Notes under the pieces: generated by a model | Databases searched by the model: none | Told to the model about the DNA's origin: nothing | The model's input: the letters and a program-made list of their open reading frames with translations, nothing else | Made by a program: the position numbers and the translations under genes | In this document: piece by piece, positions 35,723 to 45,329 of the stretch | How the letters are laid out: each line of letters starts with the position of its first letter | Position numbering within the stretch: the first letter of the stretch is position 1 | Source of the DNA: Desulfoplanes formicivorans | Lineage (GTDB): Bacteria; Desulfobacterota; Desulfovibrionia; Desulfovibrionales; Desulfomicrobiaceae | Assembly (NCBI RefSeq): GCF_001748225.1 | Contig: NZ_BDFE01000015.1 | Location: 248,001 to 312,000 of the forward strand | Length of the DNA: 64,000 bases | Direction of reading: 5' to 3'

Positions 35723-35758
35723 GTCATTGCTCCCTGATTACGTTTTACTCTTTGTTAC

Positions 35759-35825
35759 GTCAGGTTTCCTGTTTCCAGCACCTATTGATATGTTTTCCTG
35801 AATCTGATGCAACAGGAAACCTGAC
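35759..35825. repeat. 15-bp inverted repeat with 37-base spacer
   Basis: Arms GTCAGGTTTCCTGTT (35759-35773) and AACAGGAAACCTGAC (35811-35825) are exact reverse complements. They lie upstream of both ogt (leftward) and the sensor kinase (rightward). No T-run follows, so a regulatory site or cruciform is more likely than a terminator. Confidence 0.6.
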
Positions 35826-35966
35826 CTGAGCGCCGGTCCCTATCCGTCCAGGAGGGCCAAGAACCCCCAAACGCCCATTGCAATGTCATCCAAAGCCTTT
35901 TACGTACGCTGAAGTAGGAATGGAAAAGCTCCCTTGGCGTAAACCCTTCCAACACCATCATCTTGT

Positions 35967-37247
35967 ATGCAACACCCTTCACTTGCACAATTTTTCGACT
36001 GGGGCATGATCCTTTTGGTCATGCTCTTCCTGGTCTGCATCATCCATTTCACGCCGGGTATCAATCCATGGATCGCGGGAACGGCTTTCCTTCTGCTGGG
36101 CGGCTACCATCTCTACACCAATCACCAGCAAACATGGGACCTTTTTCGTTCACCTGCCATTGCCACGATCCATCTGGGTATATCTCTTGTGCTCTGCGCT
36201 TTCATGGTCTGGAGCACCACCACACCCCAGGAAGAAAGTGCCTTTTGGGCCATATTTCTGCTCCCCATTCTGACGGCGGCCATGCGCATGGAACTGGAAC
36301 CGACCCTGCTCGTTACCGTGGGCGCCACCATGCTCTATTTTCTCCTCATCCCCATGGATCAGTTTCCCACGGAAGAGCTCAGAGAAGATCTGCCGGAATT
36401 CATCACCCCGGCCCTGGTCTTTTTTCTGGTGGCGGTCCTGGTTCAATTTCTGGCCAGAACAATGCGCCACCAACTCCACAAACAGGTCGCCCTCAACCAA
36501 TCCCTGCGTGAAAGCCAGCAATCCCTGAGAAACTCTCTGCACCAGCTGGCCGAGGCCAAAGAACAGCTCCACCGTCAGGAACGCCTGGCCGCCCTTGGCG
36601 AAATGGCTGCAGGCGTGGCCCATGAAATCAGAAACCCTCTGGGCATTGTGGCCTCATCAGCGCAATTGCTGGAAGATAAGGTTGCAGCCAGTGATAGCGA
36701 GGCCGAGGAATTATTGCACGTCATTGGGGAAGAAACCCACCGACTCAACAACCTGCTCAATGATTTTCTGGCCTTTGGACGACCCACAATCCCGCAGTTT
36801 CAGTCCTGTCAGATGCACACATTTTTGCGCACCTGCCTGGACCGCTTCAGCAACCTGCCCCAGACCAAGGATATCCGACTCGCCCTGTACTGTCAGCCTG
36901 ACCTCCCGATGGTACGCATAGATCCCGATCTGATGGAACAAACGCTTTTGAACCTGATCCTCAACGCAGCAGAGGCCTCCTCACCGGGAGATACCATTGA
37001 AGTCACCTGCACGTACTCTGCAAACCAGCTCATCATTGGAATCCAGGATCAAGGCACGGGTATCCCCGAAGCAATCCGGGAAACCATTTTCACCCCCTTT
37101 TTCACCACAAAATCCAGGGGATCCGGGCTGGGACTGGCCAATGCCTTCAAGTACATCCAGGCCCACAACGGCAGGATTGATATCAAGGACACGTCCCCAG
37201 CAGGCACCTGTGTCCGCATCCTTTTGCCCACGGAGACTGCTCAATGA
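35967..37247 (+). CDS. Membrane sensor histidine kinase (NtrB/ZraS class)
   Basis: The 426-residue protein has about six hydrophobic segments in residues 8-165 forming a membrane sensor, then a short coiled coil (~170-205). The kinase core carries the H-box LGEMAAGVAHEIRNPLG, the N-box LILNAAEAS, and G-boxes DQGTGIP and GSGLGLAN. No periplasmic sensor domain is obvious. Its stop overlaps the start of the response regulator by four bases. The start lacks a clear ribosome site. Cue unknown. Confidence 0.88.
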   Translation: MQHPSLAQFFDWGMILLVMLFLVCIIHFTPGINPWIAGTAFLLLGGYHLYTNHQQTWDLFRSPAIATIHLGISLVLCAFMVWSTTTPQEESAFWAIFLLPILTAAMRMELEPTLLVTVGATMLYFLLIPMDQFPTEELREDLPEFITPALVFFLVAVLVQFLARTMRHQLHKQVALNQSLRESQQSLRNSLHQLAEAKEQLHRQERLAALGEMAAGVAHEIRNPLGIVASSAQLLEDKVAASDSEAEELLHVIGEETHRLNNLLNDFLAFGRPTIPQFQSCQMHTFLRTCLDRFSNLPQTKDIRLALYCQPDLPMVRIDPDLMEQTLLNLILNAAEASSPGDTIEVTCTYSANQLIIGIQDQGTGIPEAIRETIFTPFFTTKSRGSGLGLANAFKYIQAHNGRIDIKDTSPAGTCVRILLPTETAQ

Positions 37248-38620
37248 CACCAGCACATATTCTGGTTGTTGATGACGAAAAAAACTATTGCGTGGTGCTT
37301 GGCCAGCTGTTGCGTCGCGAAGGATACACGGTCAGCACGGCGGACAACGCATTTGCAGCCCTGGATATCCTTGCCAGGGAACCCATCTCCCTGGTGCTTT
37401 CCGATTTGAAAATGCCCCGCATGGACGGTCTGGCCCTGTTTCAGAAAGTCCGTGAAGACATGGGTGATATGCCCTTTATCATCATGACCGCCTTTGCCAC
37501 GGTACAAACGGCCCTGGAGTCCATTAAAAACGGTGTATACGATTACCTGCTCAAGCCTTTTGACAATGACAAGGTCCTGGTGACCATTAACCAGGCCCTC
37601 ACCCTGTATCGCAGTCAACTCCAGATCCAGGCGCTGCAGATGCAGGTGGAAAACAGGTACGATCAGGAAATCATCGGCCAGGGACCTGCCCATCAAAAAC
37701 TGATGAGGGAAATCGCCCTGGTAGCCAACGCCCCTTCGCCTGTTCTGATCACCGGAGAGACAGGGGTGGGCAAGGAACTGGTGGCTCGCAGCCTGCACAA
37801 GGCCAGCCCCAGGCATCACAACGCATGGGTGGCTGTCAATTGCGCTGCCCTGACCGAAACCCTGCTGGACAGCGAAATTTTCGGCCATGAGCGTGGAGCC
37901 TTTACCGGTGCTGCCCAACGCAAAAAAGGTCTGGCCGAGCTCGCTGACGGGGGAACCCTGTTTCTGGACGAAGTGGGAGAACTCCCCCTTGCCTTTCAAG
38001 CCAAACTGCTGCGCCTAGTGCAGGAAAAAAAATTTCGCCGGGTAGGGGGAACCGTAGAACTCTCCAGCAATATCAGAATACTGGCGGCCACCAACAGAGA
38101 TCTGGCAACCATGGTCCAGGAAAAAACCTTTCGTCAGGATCTGTTTTTCCGGCTCCGGGTGGTGGAACTGCGCGTTCCTCCCTTGCGGGAACGGGCAGAA
38201 GATATCCCGCTTTTGGCCCTGTTTTTTCTCAAACGCCTGGCCAAGGAACTTGATCGACCGGTGCAGAAGATTGCCCCGGAAGCCATGAGCTGCCTTGAAC
38301 GCTATACCTGGCCGGGCAATATCCGGGAACTGCGCAACGCCATTGAACGCGGTATCCTGTTCAGTTCCAAGACAATCCTTGAACGCGATGCCCTGCCCGA
38401 GGAAATCCGATATGCCGGAGAAAATCCTCCGGACCTTGCCTCACGCATGACCATGATCCCTCCCAACTTTTCCCTACCTGCACATCTTGAACGCATGGAA
38501 CAAGAGATCATCAGCCAGGCCCTGATCCAGTGCCATGGCATCCAGGCCCGGGCAGCCGCCTGCCTGGGCATCAGCCGAAGCAATCTGCAATACAAACTCG
38601 GCAAACTGCACCTGGAATAA
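37244..38620 (+). CDS. NtrC-family sigma-54-dependent response regulator
   Basis: The 458-residue protein has a receiver domain (1-120) with phosphoacceptor Asp54. A complete AAA+ domain has Walker A GETGVGKE, the GAFTGA sigma-54 contact loop and Walker [11 protein letters not shown] Fis-type DNA-binding helix-turn-helix ends the chain ([20 protein letters not shown]). It is coupled to the kinase by ATGA overlap. A near-consensus sigma-54 promoter with palindromic upstream sites lies 260 bases beyond its stop, in front of the LtaS-like genes. These are its probable targets. Confidence 0.92.
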   Translation: MTPAHILVVDDEKNYCVVLGQLLRREGYTVSTADNAFAALDILAREPISLVLSDLKMPRMDGLALFQKVREDMGDMPFIIMTAFATVQTALESIKNGVYDYLLKPFDNDKVLVTINQALTLYRSQLQIQALQMQVENRYDQEIIGQGPAHQKLMREIALVANAPSPVLITGETGVGKELVARSLHKASPRHHNAWVAVNCAALTETLLDSEIFGHERGAFTGAAQRKKGLAELADGGTLFLDEVGELPLAFQAKLLRLVQEKKFRRVGGTVELSSNIRILAATNRDLATMVQEKTFRQDLFFRLRVVELRVPPLRERAEDIPLLALFFLKRLAKELDRPVQKIAPEAMSCLERYTWPGNIRELRNAIERGILFSSKTILERDALPEEIRYAGENPPDLASRMTMIPPNFSLPAHLERMEQEIISQALIQCHGIQARAAACLGISRSNLQYKLGKLHLE

Positions 38621-38808
38621 GCAAGAACAGACCGTGCCCAGCCCCCCGGACGTACTCTCCCCAGCAAACATCGCGCATGCTCGACAACCTCTGAGACCAT
38701 TCCGCGAGCATCACCCGTGTGTTGTGCCCAAACAGGGCCAAACATCATTCAGACCTGCCCCCATCCCCACGTCCAAAAATCAGAACATCCATCCATATCC
38801 CGCATCTA

Positions 38809-38830
38809 TTTGTACAAAAATTTGTACAAA
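38809..38830. promoter_or_regulatory. Tandem TTTGTACAAA palindromes (probable activator sites)
   Basis: Two perfect 10-bp palindromes TTTGTACAAA at 38809-38818 and 38821-38830, centres 12 bases apart, lie about 75-100 bases upstream of the predicted start of the LtaS-like operon. A third copy occurs at 39841-39850 over the end of the first gene of that operon. Confidence 0.6.
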
Positions 38831-38854
38831 CCATGCCCTCAAAAAGAAATAACT

Positions 38855-38874
38855 ATTTGTTTTCAAAGACAAAT
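38855..38874. promoter_or_regulatory. Inverted repeat between the palindromes and the promoter
   Basis: ATTTGT (38855-38860) and ACAAAT (38869-38874) with an 8-base spacer lie just upstream of the -24 element. It could be a further regulator site or an IHF-like bend region. Confidence 0.35.
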
Positions 38875-38879
38875 AATTC

Positions 38880-38896
38880 TTGGCGCGCTCCTTGAT
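38880..38896 (+). promoter_or_regulatory. Sigma-54 promoter of the LtaS-like operon
   Basis: TTGGCGC-N5-CTTGAT has -24 TGGC, -12 TTGA (consensus TTGC), and ten bases between GG and GA. Predicted start near 38907, about 60 bases before the first gene. It follows directly on an NtrC-type regulator gene. Confidence 0.62.
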
Positions 38897-38968
38897 AGAT
38901 CCCGAAAAGGTCTCTTTGCTGCAGGGATTGGCAGCCAACCCTTGTCCCATGAAAAAACGCGTGGCCCC

Positions 38969-39862
38969 ATGTCACTACCCGATCGATTCAGACCTCTTTA
39001 TGGCCTGTCAGCCATCTACCTCACCATGTCGCTGCTTCTTCGTCTTGCCTTGTGGAAACTCTCAGGTTCTTCAGGAGGCATGAGCGGGGCAGACCTTGTT
39101 TTCATTCTGGGGGCAGGTGTTCTCAATGATTGCGCGGCCCTTGCCATTCTTTTCATGCCATTGGTCCTGTATCTGACCTTCCTGCCCGACACCCTGGCCC
39201 GCACAAGGGGACAGCGCATCGGCTTTGCCCTGTTTGTCTTTTGCAGCCTTTACTGCCTGCTTTTTCTCGTGGAAGTGGAAGGCCTCTTTTTTCATACATA
39301 CAACGCCCGCTTCAATCACGTGGCCGTCAGGTATCTGCTTGCTCCCGGTGACCTTCTGACCAGCGCCTGGAAATCCTATCCCCTCATATGGATCATATTC
39401 ACGGATATGCTGCTGGCCGCCTTAATTTTTGTTAAAATCTGGCCCAGCCTGGACCAGGCTTTTGAACACCCGGCCGGCTACACCTGTCGCCTTGCCGTTC
39501 TTGCCGTATATGGTCTTTTTCTGGTGCCGGTCCTGTGGACCTTCACGACCAGCTACACCATTTCCGACAACAATATGGTCAATGAACTTGCCCGCAACGA
39601 CATTTCCAGCCTGCTAAGAGCGTTTCACTCCAGACACCAGGACAACACCCCCAAGGACCGGTCCGCCCACCAGGCCCCTCAGAAAACAGGGACACGCCAA
39701 CCCGACATGTTGCAGCAGTCAGCACCACCCACCGGCATGAAACTCTCTCCCCACAGCCAAAACCATCTGGTGCATGACTGCACACCCAAACGGGAAGAAG
39801 ACACGCGACCGATCATGGAAAAAATGGCTCTACTTCTTCTTTTGTACAAAGGATGCTTATGA
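38969..39862 (+). CDS. LtaS-like membrane domain protein lacking the catalytic domain
   Basis: The 297-residue protein matches the membrane half of the next gene: about five helices in residues 12-195, including VEVEGLFFHTYNARFNHVAVRYL, which parallels VAEFLFWDEFGVRFNFIAVDYL downstream. It ends with ISDNNMVNELARNDISSLLRAF, equivalent to the linker before the sulfatase domain. The sulfatase domain is absent; a Gln/Pro-rich tail of ~70 residues replaces it. The stop overlaps the next start (ATGA), so the frame is probably maintained by selection. The start choice is uncertain; the ribosome site is weak. It may be a partner subunit or remnant of tandem duplication. Confidence 0.65.
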   Translation: MSLPDRFRPLYGLSAIYLTMSLLLRLALWKLSGSSGGMSGADLVFILGAGVLNDCAALAILFMPLVLYLTFLPDTLARTRGQRIGFALFVFCSLYCLLFLVEVEGLFFHTYNARFNHVAVRYLLAPGDLLTSAWKSYPLIWIIFTDMLLAALIFVKIWPSLDQAFEHPAGYTCRLAVLAVYGLFLVPVLWTFTTSYTISDNNMVNELARNDISSLLRAFHSRHQDNTPKDRSAHQAPQKTGTRQPDMLQQSAPPTGMKLSPHSQNHLVHDCTPKREEDTRPIMEKMALLLLLYKGCL

Positions 39863-41814
39863 AATCGTGTGATAATTGCCTTGGCCGATACCGACTGTTT
39901 GTTTTTTTCGTGCTGGCCTGCCTTGCCACGTTCTTCGTGGTTCGACTGGTTTTCACGGTCCTTGTTTTTCCTGAAATACCCCATACACCAGGATCGCTGG
40001 TACGTATTTTTGCCACAGGTTATGCGTACGATCTGGTGGCATCCCTTTACATGTCCCTTCCCCTGCTGATTTATCTGACCATCCTCCCCGGACAATGGTT
40101 CAATACCCGAATAAACCGCGGCATCCTGCTGGGCCTTTTTTTCGTGATTTTTTCCCTCTTGCTGTTTGATGGGGTGGCGGAATTTCTGTTCTGGGACGAA
40201 TTCGGCGTCCGGTTCAATTTCATTGCCGTGGACTATCTGGTGTATACCAACGAGGTTATTGGTAATATTTGGGAATCCTATCCGGTTCCAGCCCTGTTTA
40301 CTGGCATCTTTGCCGTAGCGGCCGTGCTTGTGACCGTATTTCGTCACCACATCGGCATAATGGAACAAACGACTTTGCCTCTAATCAAACGGACCATGAT
40401 CAGCCTGCTGCTGGGTATGGTCATGTTCCTGAATTATCAGTTGATTGATACCTCATGGGCATCCTTGTCCAACAACATGCATGAAAACGAACTGGCAAAA
40501 AACGGCGTGTACCAGCTTTTTTCAGCCTTCATCAATAACCAGCTTGATTATGAGACCCTGTATGCCACCATGCCCGTTGCCAAGGGATTTGCCGCACTGC
40601 ACAAGGCCATGGGGCGAAAACCCCAGGACTTCCAGGACGGAATGATAACCCGCCGCATTGTACATCAGGGACAGGAACACAAACCCAACGTGGTTGTAAT
40701 CATGGTTGAAAGCCTCAGTGCCAAGTATCTGGGAACCTTTGGCAATACCAGGAGGCTGACCCCGTTTCTGGATGAATTGGCCAAGGACAGTCTCTTGTTT
40801 ACCCGGCTGTACGCCACCGGGACCCGAACCGTCCGGGGCATGGAGGCTGTCACCCTGTCTGTCCCGCCCACACCGGGGCGTTCCATTGTCAAACGTCCCG
40901 ACTGCGAAAACATGTTTTCTGCCGGATTTCTGTTCAAAGAACGGGGCTACAAAACCATGTTCCTGTATGGAGGATACGGCTATTTTGATAACATGAATGC
41001 CTTTTTCAGCAGCAACGGATTTGACGTGGTGGACAGAAGTGATCTGGCTGATGAAGAAATCACCTTTGCCAATATCTGGGGGGTATGTGACGAGGATATA
41101 TTGCGGCGTTCTCTTCGGGAGTTTGATGCGTCCTACAAGCATGACCAACCGTTTTTCGGATTTGTCATGACCACATCCAACCACCGTCCCTTTACCTACC
41201 CAGACGGAAAAATAGATATTCCTTCCCATGAAGGCCGCAGCGGCGGGGTCAAATATACGGATTACGCCCTGCAGCAATTTTTTAAGGAAGCCAGAACAAA
41301 ACCCTGGTTCGACAACACCATTTTTGTGGTGGTGGCAGACCATTGTGCCCACAGCGCGGGTAAATCTGAACTGCCGGTACATCGCTACCATATACCGTTA
41401 TTCATCTACGCACCCAAGCTGATCACTCCCGGGCACGTGGACACTCTGGCCAGTCAGATAGATCTCATGCCCACCCTGTTGGGAAGGCTCAACTGGAGCT
41501 ATACGAGCAAATTCTTTGGTCGCGATATCCTGTCCAAGGAATTTGTCCCCCGTGCGTTCATCGGCAATTACCAAAAACTGGGGCTCATTGAAAACCAAAC
41601 ACTCACCATCCTGGAACCCCAGAAAAAAATAACCAGTTATCATATCAAGACAGAGACCATGCAAGATAGTTTTGTTATTCCAGCTCCCCTGACATCACGA
41701 CAAAAAGAGACCACTATCGGATACTACCAGAGTGCCAGCTATCTGTACAAACATGGACTCAACAGATGGAACAACCGTAACCCCATTGCCATGACCGAAC
41801 ACAGCACCAAATAA
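39859..41814 (+). CDS. LtaS/MdoB-family membrane phosphotransferase (sulfatase fold)
   Basis: The 651-residue protein has five N-terminal membrane helices (~12-195) and a periplasmic sulfatase-fold domain (~265-600). The domain begins NVVVIMVESLSAKYLG, has a TGTRTVRGMEA segment with the probable nucleophile Thr, and carries VVVADHCAH and HRYHIPLFIYAP metal-binding motifs. Relatives transfer phosphoglycerol or phosphoethanolamine to glycolipids, glucans or lipid A. In this Gram-negative setting an envelope modification role is likely. ATG 39859 has AAGG seven bases upstream. Confidence 0.85.
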   Translation: MKSCDNCLGRYRLFVFFVLACLATFFVVRLVFTVLVFPEIPHTPGSLVRIFATGYAYDLVASLYMSLPLLIYLTILPGQWFNTRINRGILLGLFFVIFSLLLFDGVAEFLFWDEFGVRFNFIAVDYLVYTNEVIGNIWESYPVPALFTGIFAVAAVLVTVFRHHIGIMEQTTLPLIKRTMISLLLGMVMFLNYQLIDTSWASLSNNMHENELAKNGVYQLFSAFINNQLDYETLYATMPVAKGFAALHKAMGRKPQDFQDGMITRRIVHQGQEHKPNVVVIMVESLSAKYLGTFGNTRRLTPFLDELAKDSLLFTRLYATGTRTVRGMEAVTLSVPPTPGRSIVKRPDCENMFSAGFLFKERGYKTMFLYGGYGYFDNMNAFFSSNGFDVVDRSDLADEEITFANIWGVCDEDILRRSLREFDASYKHDQPFFGFVMTTSNHRPFTYPDGKIDIPSHEGRSGGVKYTDYALQQFFKEARTKPWFDNTIFVVVADHCAHSAGKSELPVHRYHIPLFIYAPKLITPGHVDTLASQIDLMPTLLGRLNWSYTSKFFGRDILSKEFVPRAFIGNYQKLGLIENQTLTILEPQKKITSYHIKTETMQDSFVIPAPLTSRQKETTIGYYQSASYLYKHGLNRWNNRNPIAMTEHSTK

Positions 41815-41941
41815 CTCATCAAAAAACGACACATATTACATCATCAAAAATATGCACGACAATTCATAATAATCATTTTTTCAATCAACATATGAAATAG
41901 AACAATATGTGCAAACACAATAGCTACGATACATTATACCT

Positions 41942-42718
41942 ATGAGTACAAAAAGTATATACGCAAATATATTGGGATCAGTCATTCTCCTGATCATGGC
42001 AATGATCATTTTCGAATACACGAATATTGATATTCGTGTTCAGGATCATTTTTTCAATTTTGATACAGGAACATGGATGGTCGGCAATCATAATGAATTA
42101 TTACGCAGCATCTTTTATAATGGATCAAAAAAATTCATTGTTGCCATGGGTATTTTAAGCATTCTTTGTTTGATATTTTCATCTCAAAAAAAATATCTTC
42201 GATCAAAAAGAAAAGAATTGCTGATTTTTATTCTTGCATTGATCATCGTGCCCTTTCTGATAGCCCGCATAAAACAGGTTACCAACATGTATTGCCCCGA
42301 ACAGATCCAACGCTACGACGGTGTTTATCCCTATGTAAAATTATTTGAACACTATCCAGAAGGGTTTCACACGAAGCACAGGGGTAAATGTTATCCAGCA
42401 GGCCACGCTTCAGGCGGTTTTGCCATGATGGCCCTGTTTTTCGTATGCAACAGACGTTCATACAAACTGGCCGGCTTGGCCACTGGTCTGGTCATGGGTT
42501 GGATCATGGGGCTGTATCAAATGCTCAAAGGTGCCCACTACCTCAGCCATACCGTGGTGACCATGCTTCTTGCCTGGATCATCATCTGTCTGATCCATGA
42601 GGGGGTACACATGCTTGCCCGCCAAAAAACCTTTGCATGGCTTGCTGACTCTCCCACAAACCGCCCCTTGAGAACGACCCCGGCCAGCAGGTTCCAAACC
42701 CAGAACCAAGTACATTGA
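41942..42718 (+). CDS. PAP2-family membrane phosphatase, variant active site, AT-rich 5' half
   Basis: The 258-residue protein has about six membrane helices and PAP2 motifs: KQVTNMYCP (Cys for the usual Arg of KX6RP), YPAGHAS (PSGH motif), and GAHYLSH (canonical HxxxD reads HxxxH). This GAH-SH variant occurs in a PAP2 subgroup often annotated only by family. The first ~300 bases and the 130 bases upstream are far richer in A+T than neighbours, suggesting acquisition. With the LtaS-like genes upstream it may act on lipid phosphates or undecaprenyl pyrophosphate. Confidence 0.78.
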   Translation: MSTKSIYANILGSVILLIMAMIIFEYTNIDIRVQDHFFNFDTGTWMVGNHNELLRSIFYNGSKKFIVAMGILSILCLIFSSQKKYLRSKRKELLIFILALIIVPFLIARIKQVTNMYCPEQIQRYDGVYPYVKLFEHYPEGFHTKHRGKCYPAGHASGGFAMMALFFVCNRRSYKLAGLATGLVMGWIMGLYQMLKGAHYLSHTVVTMLLAWIIICLIHEGVHMLARQKTFAWLADSPTNRPLRTTPASRFQTQNQVH

Positions 42719-42758
42719 ATGGATGACCATAATGATAATGCCGGTACGTGGAGACTCC

Positions 42759-43670
42759 TCAGCCGGTATTAGTATGATCGGAAGGACAAGGAGCTTTAAC
42801 CCCCATCCATATGGAGATCAGAGCAAGGACTGCTCCCAGCACGCCTGTGGCACCTGTTGGCCGAGCAAAAAAAAGAATATCCCAAATAAAAGACAAGGTA
42901 GGCATAATCAAAATGGCCATCCCGGCCACATAGGCGGGAATATGGGGCAATCCCGTGGCAATAAGCAGCCAACCAACTCCTTGGGAAATCAGGCCATACA
43001 AAATCAGCCAAACCCCATCCTGAACCGTTGCAATCCCGAGAGTCTCTCCCTGAATCCAACACACGCAGGCCAGCAGGGCGGCTGAGGTCAAAGAGATAAT
43101 GGCCACATTGGGAGCGCCTCCGGAAGCTTCGGGAAAACTTTGGGAAATACGCACCTGCAAAGTGTAGAGGCCAAACCAGAATGCCGCCCCAAGTCCCAAC
43201 CCGATGCCAAGGAATATTTCCTGGGGAAGAACGTGTAGATCAACACCCACGAGGAGCCACAGACCCATCAGGGCCAAGGGAATGGCAATAAAAAGCCGTT
43301 TGGGCAAAGTTTCTGAAAAAAACATCCACCCCACAGCAGCCAGGACAAAAACCTGAAAATTGATCAGAATGGTAGCCAGACCTGGCCCCACAAGGGCAAT
43401 GGATCGATGCCAGAAAAGAAGATCAAGAACCAGACAGACCCCGGCACTCAGGACCCAGGGCAAAATTCTGCCTGAAATCCGCAATGATTCCTTGCGCGCC
43501 ATTGATACCAAAACCAGAAAAATTCCACCCACAAACGTTCTGTAAAATGCAGCAACATCTGATTCCGCATGGGTGAGTCTCACAAAAATGGCGGAAAAGC
43601 TGATCATCACTCCACCCATCAAAACCCGGAAAAGGGGGGCACAGAAAAGACGACAAAAAAAAGCAACCAT
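42759..43670 (-). CDS. EamA/DMT-family transporter
   Basis: The 303-residue protein has about ten helices in two EamA repeats; the first starts GGVMISFSAIFVRLTH and the second follows FWFGLYTLQVR. It would move a small metabolite such as an amino acid, but EamA sequences rarely reveal the substrate. ATG 43670 is preferred because AGGA lies eight bases before it; a longer start at 43718 is possible. It is a single gene convergent with the PAP2 gene. Confidence 0.8.
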   Translation of the reverse strand: MVAFFCRLFCAPLFRVLMGGVMISFSAIFVRLTHAESDVAAFYRTFVGGIFLVLVSMARKESLRISGRILPWVLSAGVCLVLDLLFWHRSIALVGPGLATILINFQVFVLAAVGWMFFSETLPKRLFIAIPLALMGLWLLVGVDLHVLPQEIFLGIGLGLGAAFWFGLYTLQVRISQSFPEASGGAPNVAIISLTSAALLACVCWIQGETLGIATVQDGVWLILYGLISQGVGWLLIATGLPHIPAYVAGMAILIMPTLSFIWDILFFARPTGATGVLGAVLALISIWMGVKAPCPSDHTNTG

Positions 43671-43794
43671 GAAACAATTCCTACGCCGAGGAGTTTTAAA
43701 CGCAGGCAACAGAAGCAAGGCTCATCCGTATGGCTACCTGATATGCCTTGTCCTGGCTGTGTTTTCTGGAAAAGGGGAGTACATCTGACTCACG

Positions 43795-43829
43795 AAAAAA
43801 GGGCCCTGGATTATGCATCCAAGGCCCTT
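43795..43829 (-). terminator. Terminator of the initiator tRNA
   Basis: Leftward from the tRNA, arms GGCCCTT (43823-43829) and AAGGGCC (43799-43805) with an inner TGGAT/ATCCA stem form a hairpin followed by T-rich sequence. Confidence 0.8.
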
Positions 43830-43840
43830 CTGGTTATTAT

Positions 43841-43917
<77 letters not shown>

Positions 43918-43930
43918 ACAAGAGAAAGAG

Positions 43931-43959
43931 TTTCTATAGGTTTACCCAACCATTGGCAA
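43931..43959 (-). promoter_or_regulatory. Promoter of tRNA-fMet
   Basis: Reading leftward, TTGCCA (43954-43959), a 17-base spacer and TAGAAA (43931-43936) place the start about 7 bases before the tRNA. The tRNA-Val gene at 53102 has the same TTGCCW-N17-TAGAAA arrangement. Confidence 0.55.
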
Positions 43960-44079
43960 GAACTTTTTTCATTTTTTTTGGCCACCCGTACATGGGGTTG
44001 CCTGTACAGGTCCTGCGCCCATAACCGCCCGTTGCAGCAACCTCGACAGATGTCGTCAGCTACACGGACACGGCCAGAG

Positions 44080-45249
44080 TCAGGTACGGGCGATGGTCAG
44101 GAATTCCTTGAGGTCAGAATGAAGCAGCTCCCTGAATTCCCTCAGATCATTCTCCGGAACCCGGGCAAAGAGAAAGGCGAACACCGGATACTCGTGGACA
44201 TCAATCCGCCGAAGTTCCAGCGGGTTGGAAAACCGGGCTGCAAGGGAAGTGTAATCTATCCGGGTGATGGATGCACAATCCACATCTGCAGCCACATCAG
44301 CCACAAGCACACCAACGGCCTGGCCCTCATGCTCGGCCAGAATGCTTTCCCAATCAGGCTTGTTGCCGTCAAGGTAATAGGTATAAGGATTGAATCCCCA
44401 GGCGTGAAAGGTCAGATCGGCCACACACCATCCGGCAAAACGCATGGGATTGACCTCAATGGGAATGATATGGCCTTCCTTGTCCACACGCAGTTCCACA
44501 TGGGCCGGAAAATGGCTCAGATGCGCCCGGGAACCCATTTCACCCAGATATGCGGTGAACCGATCCAGCCAGGTACGGATGATGGTGGGGGATGTCAGGT
44601 AAACCCGGTCGCTGACATCATCAGCCGAGGCAAAAAGATGTCCCAGAATGTTCAAAATGACGGGTTCGCCCTTGTGGTCAAAATAGACATCAACCGCAAA
44701 CTCCTCTCCCTGAATGCACTCCTCAACGATGAACCGGTCAAGGCATACAACCTGGTCAGGATACTGAGATCGTATGCGTGAGACCTCATTGGTGATGGCT
44801 TCAAGAACACGAGGCCAGTCCTCATCCGAATCCACCTTGTGCACGCCCAGGCTGAAAAACCCCACAGCCGGCTTGATGATGAACGGCTTGGGAAATGCCG
44901 ACGGGTCAAGGTGTTCGAGTTCGGCAAAATCCACTCCCTTGAACACATAGCCCGGATGCATGTCCCGGATAAGCTCGCGAAAACGGATCTTGTCCTTGAA
45001 CACCCCGATGGTGTCGGGCAGCCCGGTTGTTCCAAGGTGGGTGTTGATCCAGTCAATGGCGTTTTCAGAATTGGAATACACGGGAAGACCCTGGCCTGAT
45101 CGGGCAACAAAATCATCGTCCGTACACAAAAAGGGCGCATCCGGCCCGAAATGGCGTATGGCCATCTCATTGGCCAGAACAGGTGCCTTCCTGTCCGCAA
45201 TGGTCTGCTTCAAAAAATCCGAAACATAAGGAGCTTCAAGAATAAACAT
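44080..45249 (-). CDS. ATP-grasp domain protein of unknown substrate
   Basis: The 389-residue protein has the ATP-grasp fold: an N-terminal Rossmann-like part, a central region with KDKIRFRELI, PKPFIIKPAVGFFSLGVHKV (ATP-binding Lys) and EECIQGEEFAVDVYFD, and a metal-binding VELRVDKEGHIIPIEVNPMRF. Enzymes of this type ligate a carboxylate to an amine via an acyl phosphate. The substrate is unknown and no biosynthetic cluster surrounds it. ATG 45249 is chosen because the conserved region starts there; a longer frame to 45318 exists. Confidence 0.78.
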   Translation of the reverse strand: MFILEAPYVSDFLKQTIADRKAPVLANEMAIRHFGPDAPFLCTDDDFVARSGQGLPVYSNSENAIDWINTHLGTTGLPDTIGVFKDKIRFRELIRDMHPGYVFKGVDFAELEHLDPSAFPKPFIIKPAVGFFSLGVHKVDSDEDWPRVLEAITNEVSRIRSQYPDQVVCLDRFIVEECIQGEEFAVDVYFDHKGEPVILNILGHLFASADDVSDRVYLTSPTIIRTWLDRFTAYLGEMGSRAHLSHFPAHVELRVDKEGHIIPIEVNPMRFAGWCVADLTFHAWGFNPYTYYLDGNKPDWESILAEHEGQAVGVLVADVAADVDCASITRIDYTSLAARFSNPLELRRIDVHEYPVFAFLFARVPENDLREFRELLHSDLKEFLTIART

Positions 45250-45329
45250 GAGAACAATGTGGTTGAGGATTAGAGGGAAAAAAGGATTGAGGCCGTTGAC
45301 AAAAAAATCCCGGAGCAATCCTTTGGCCG

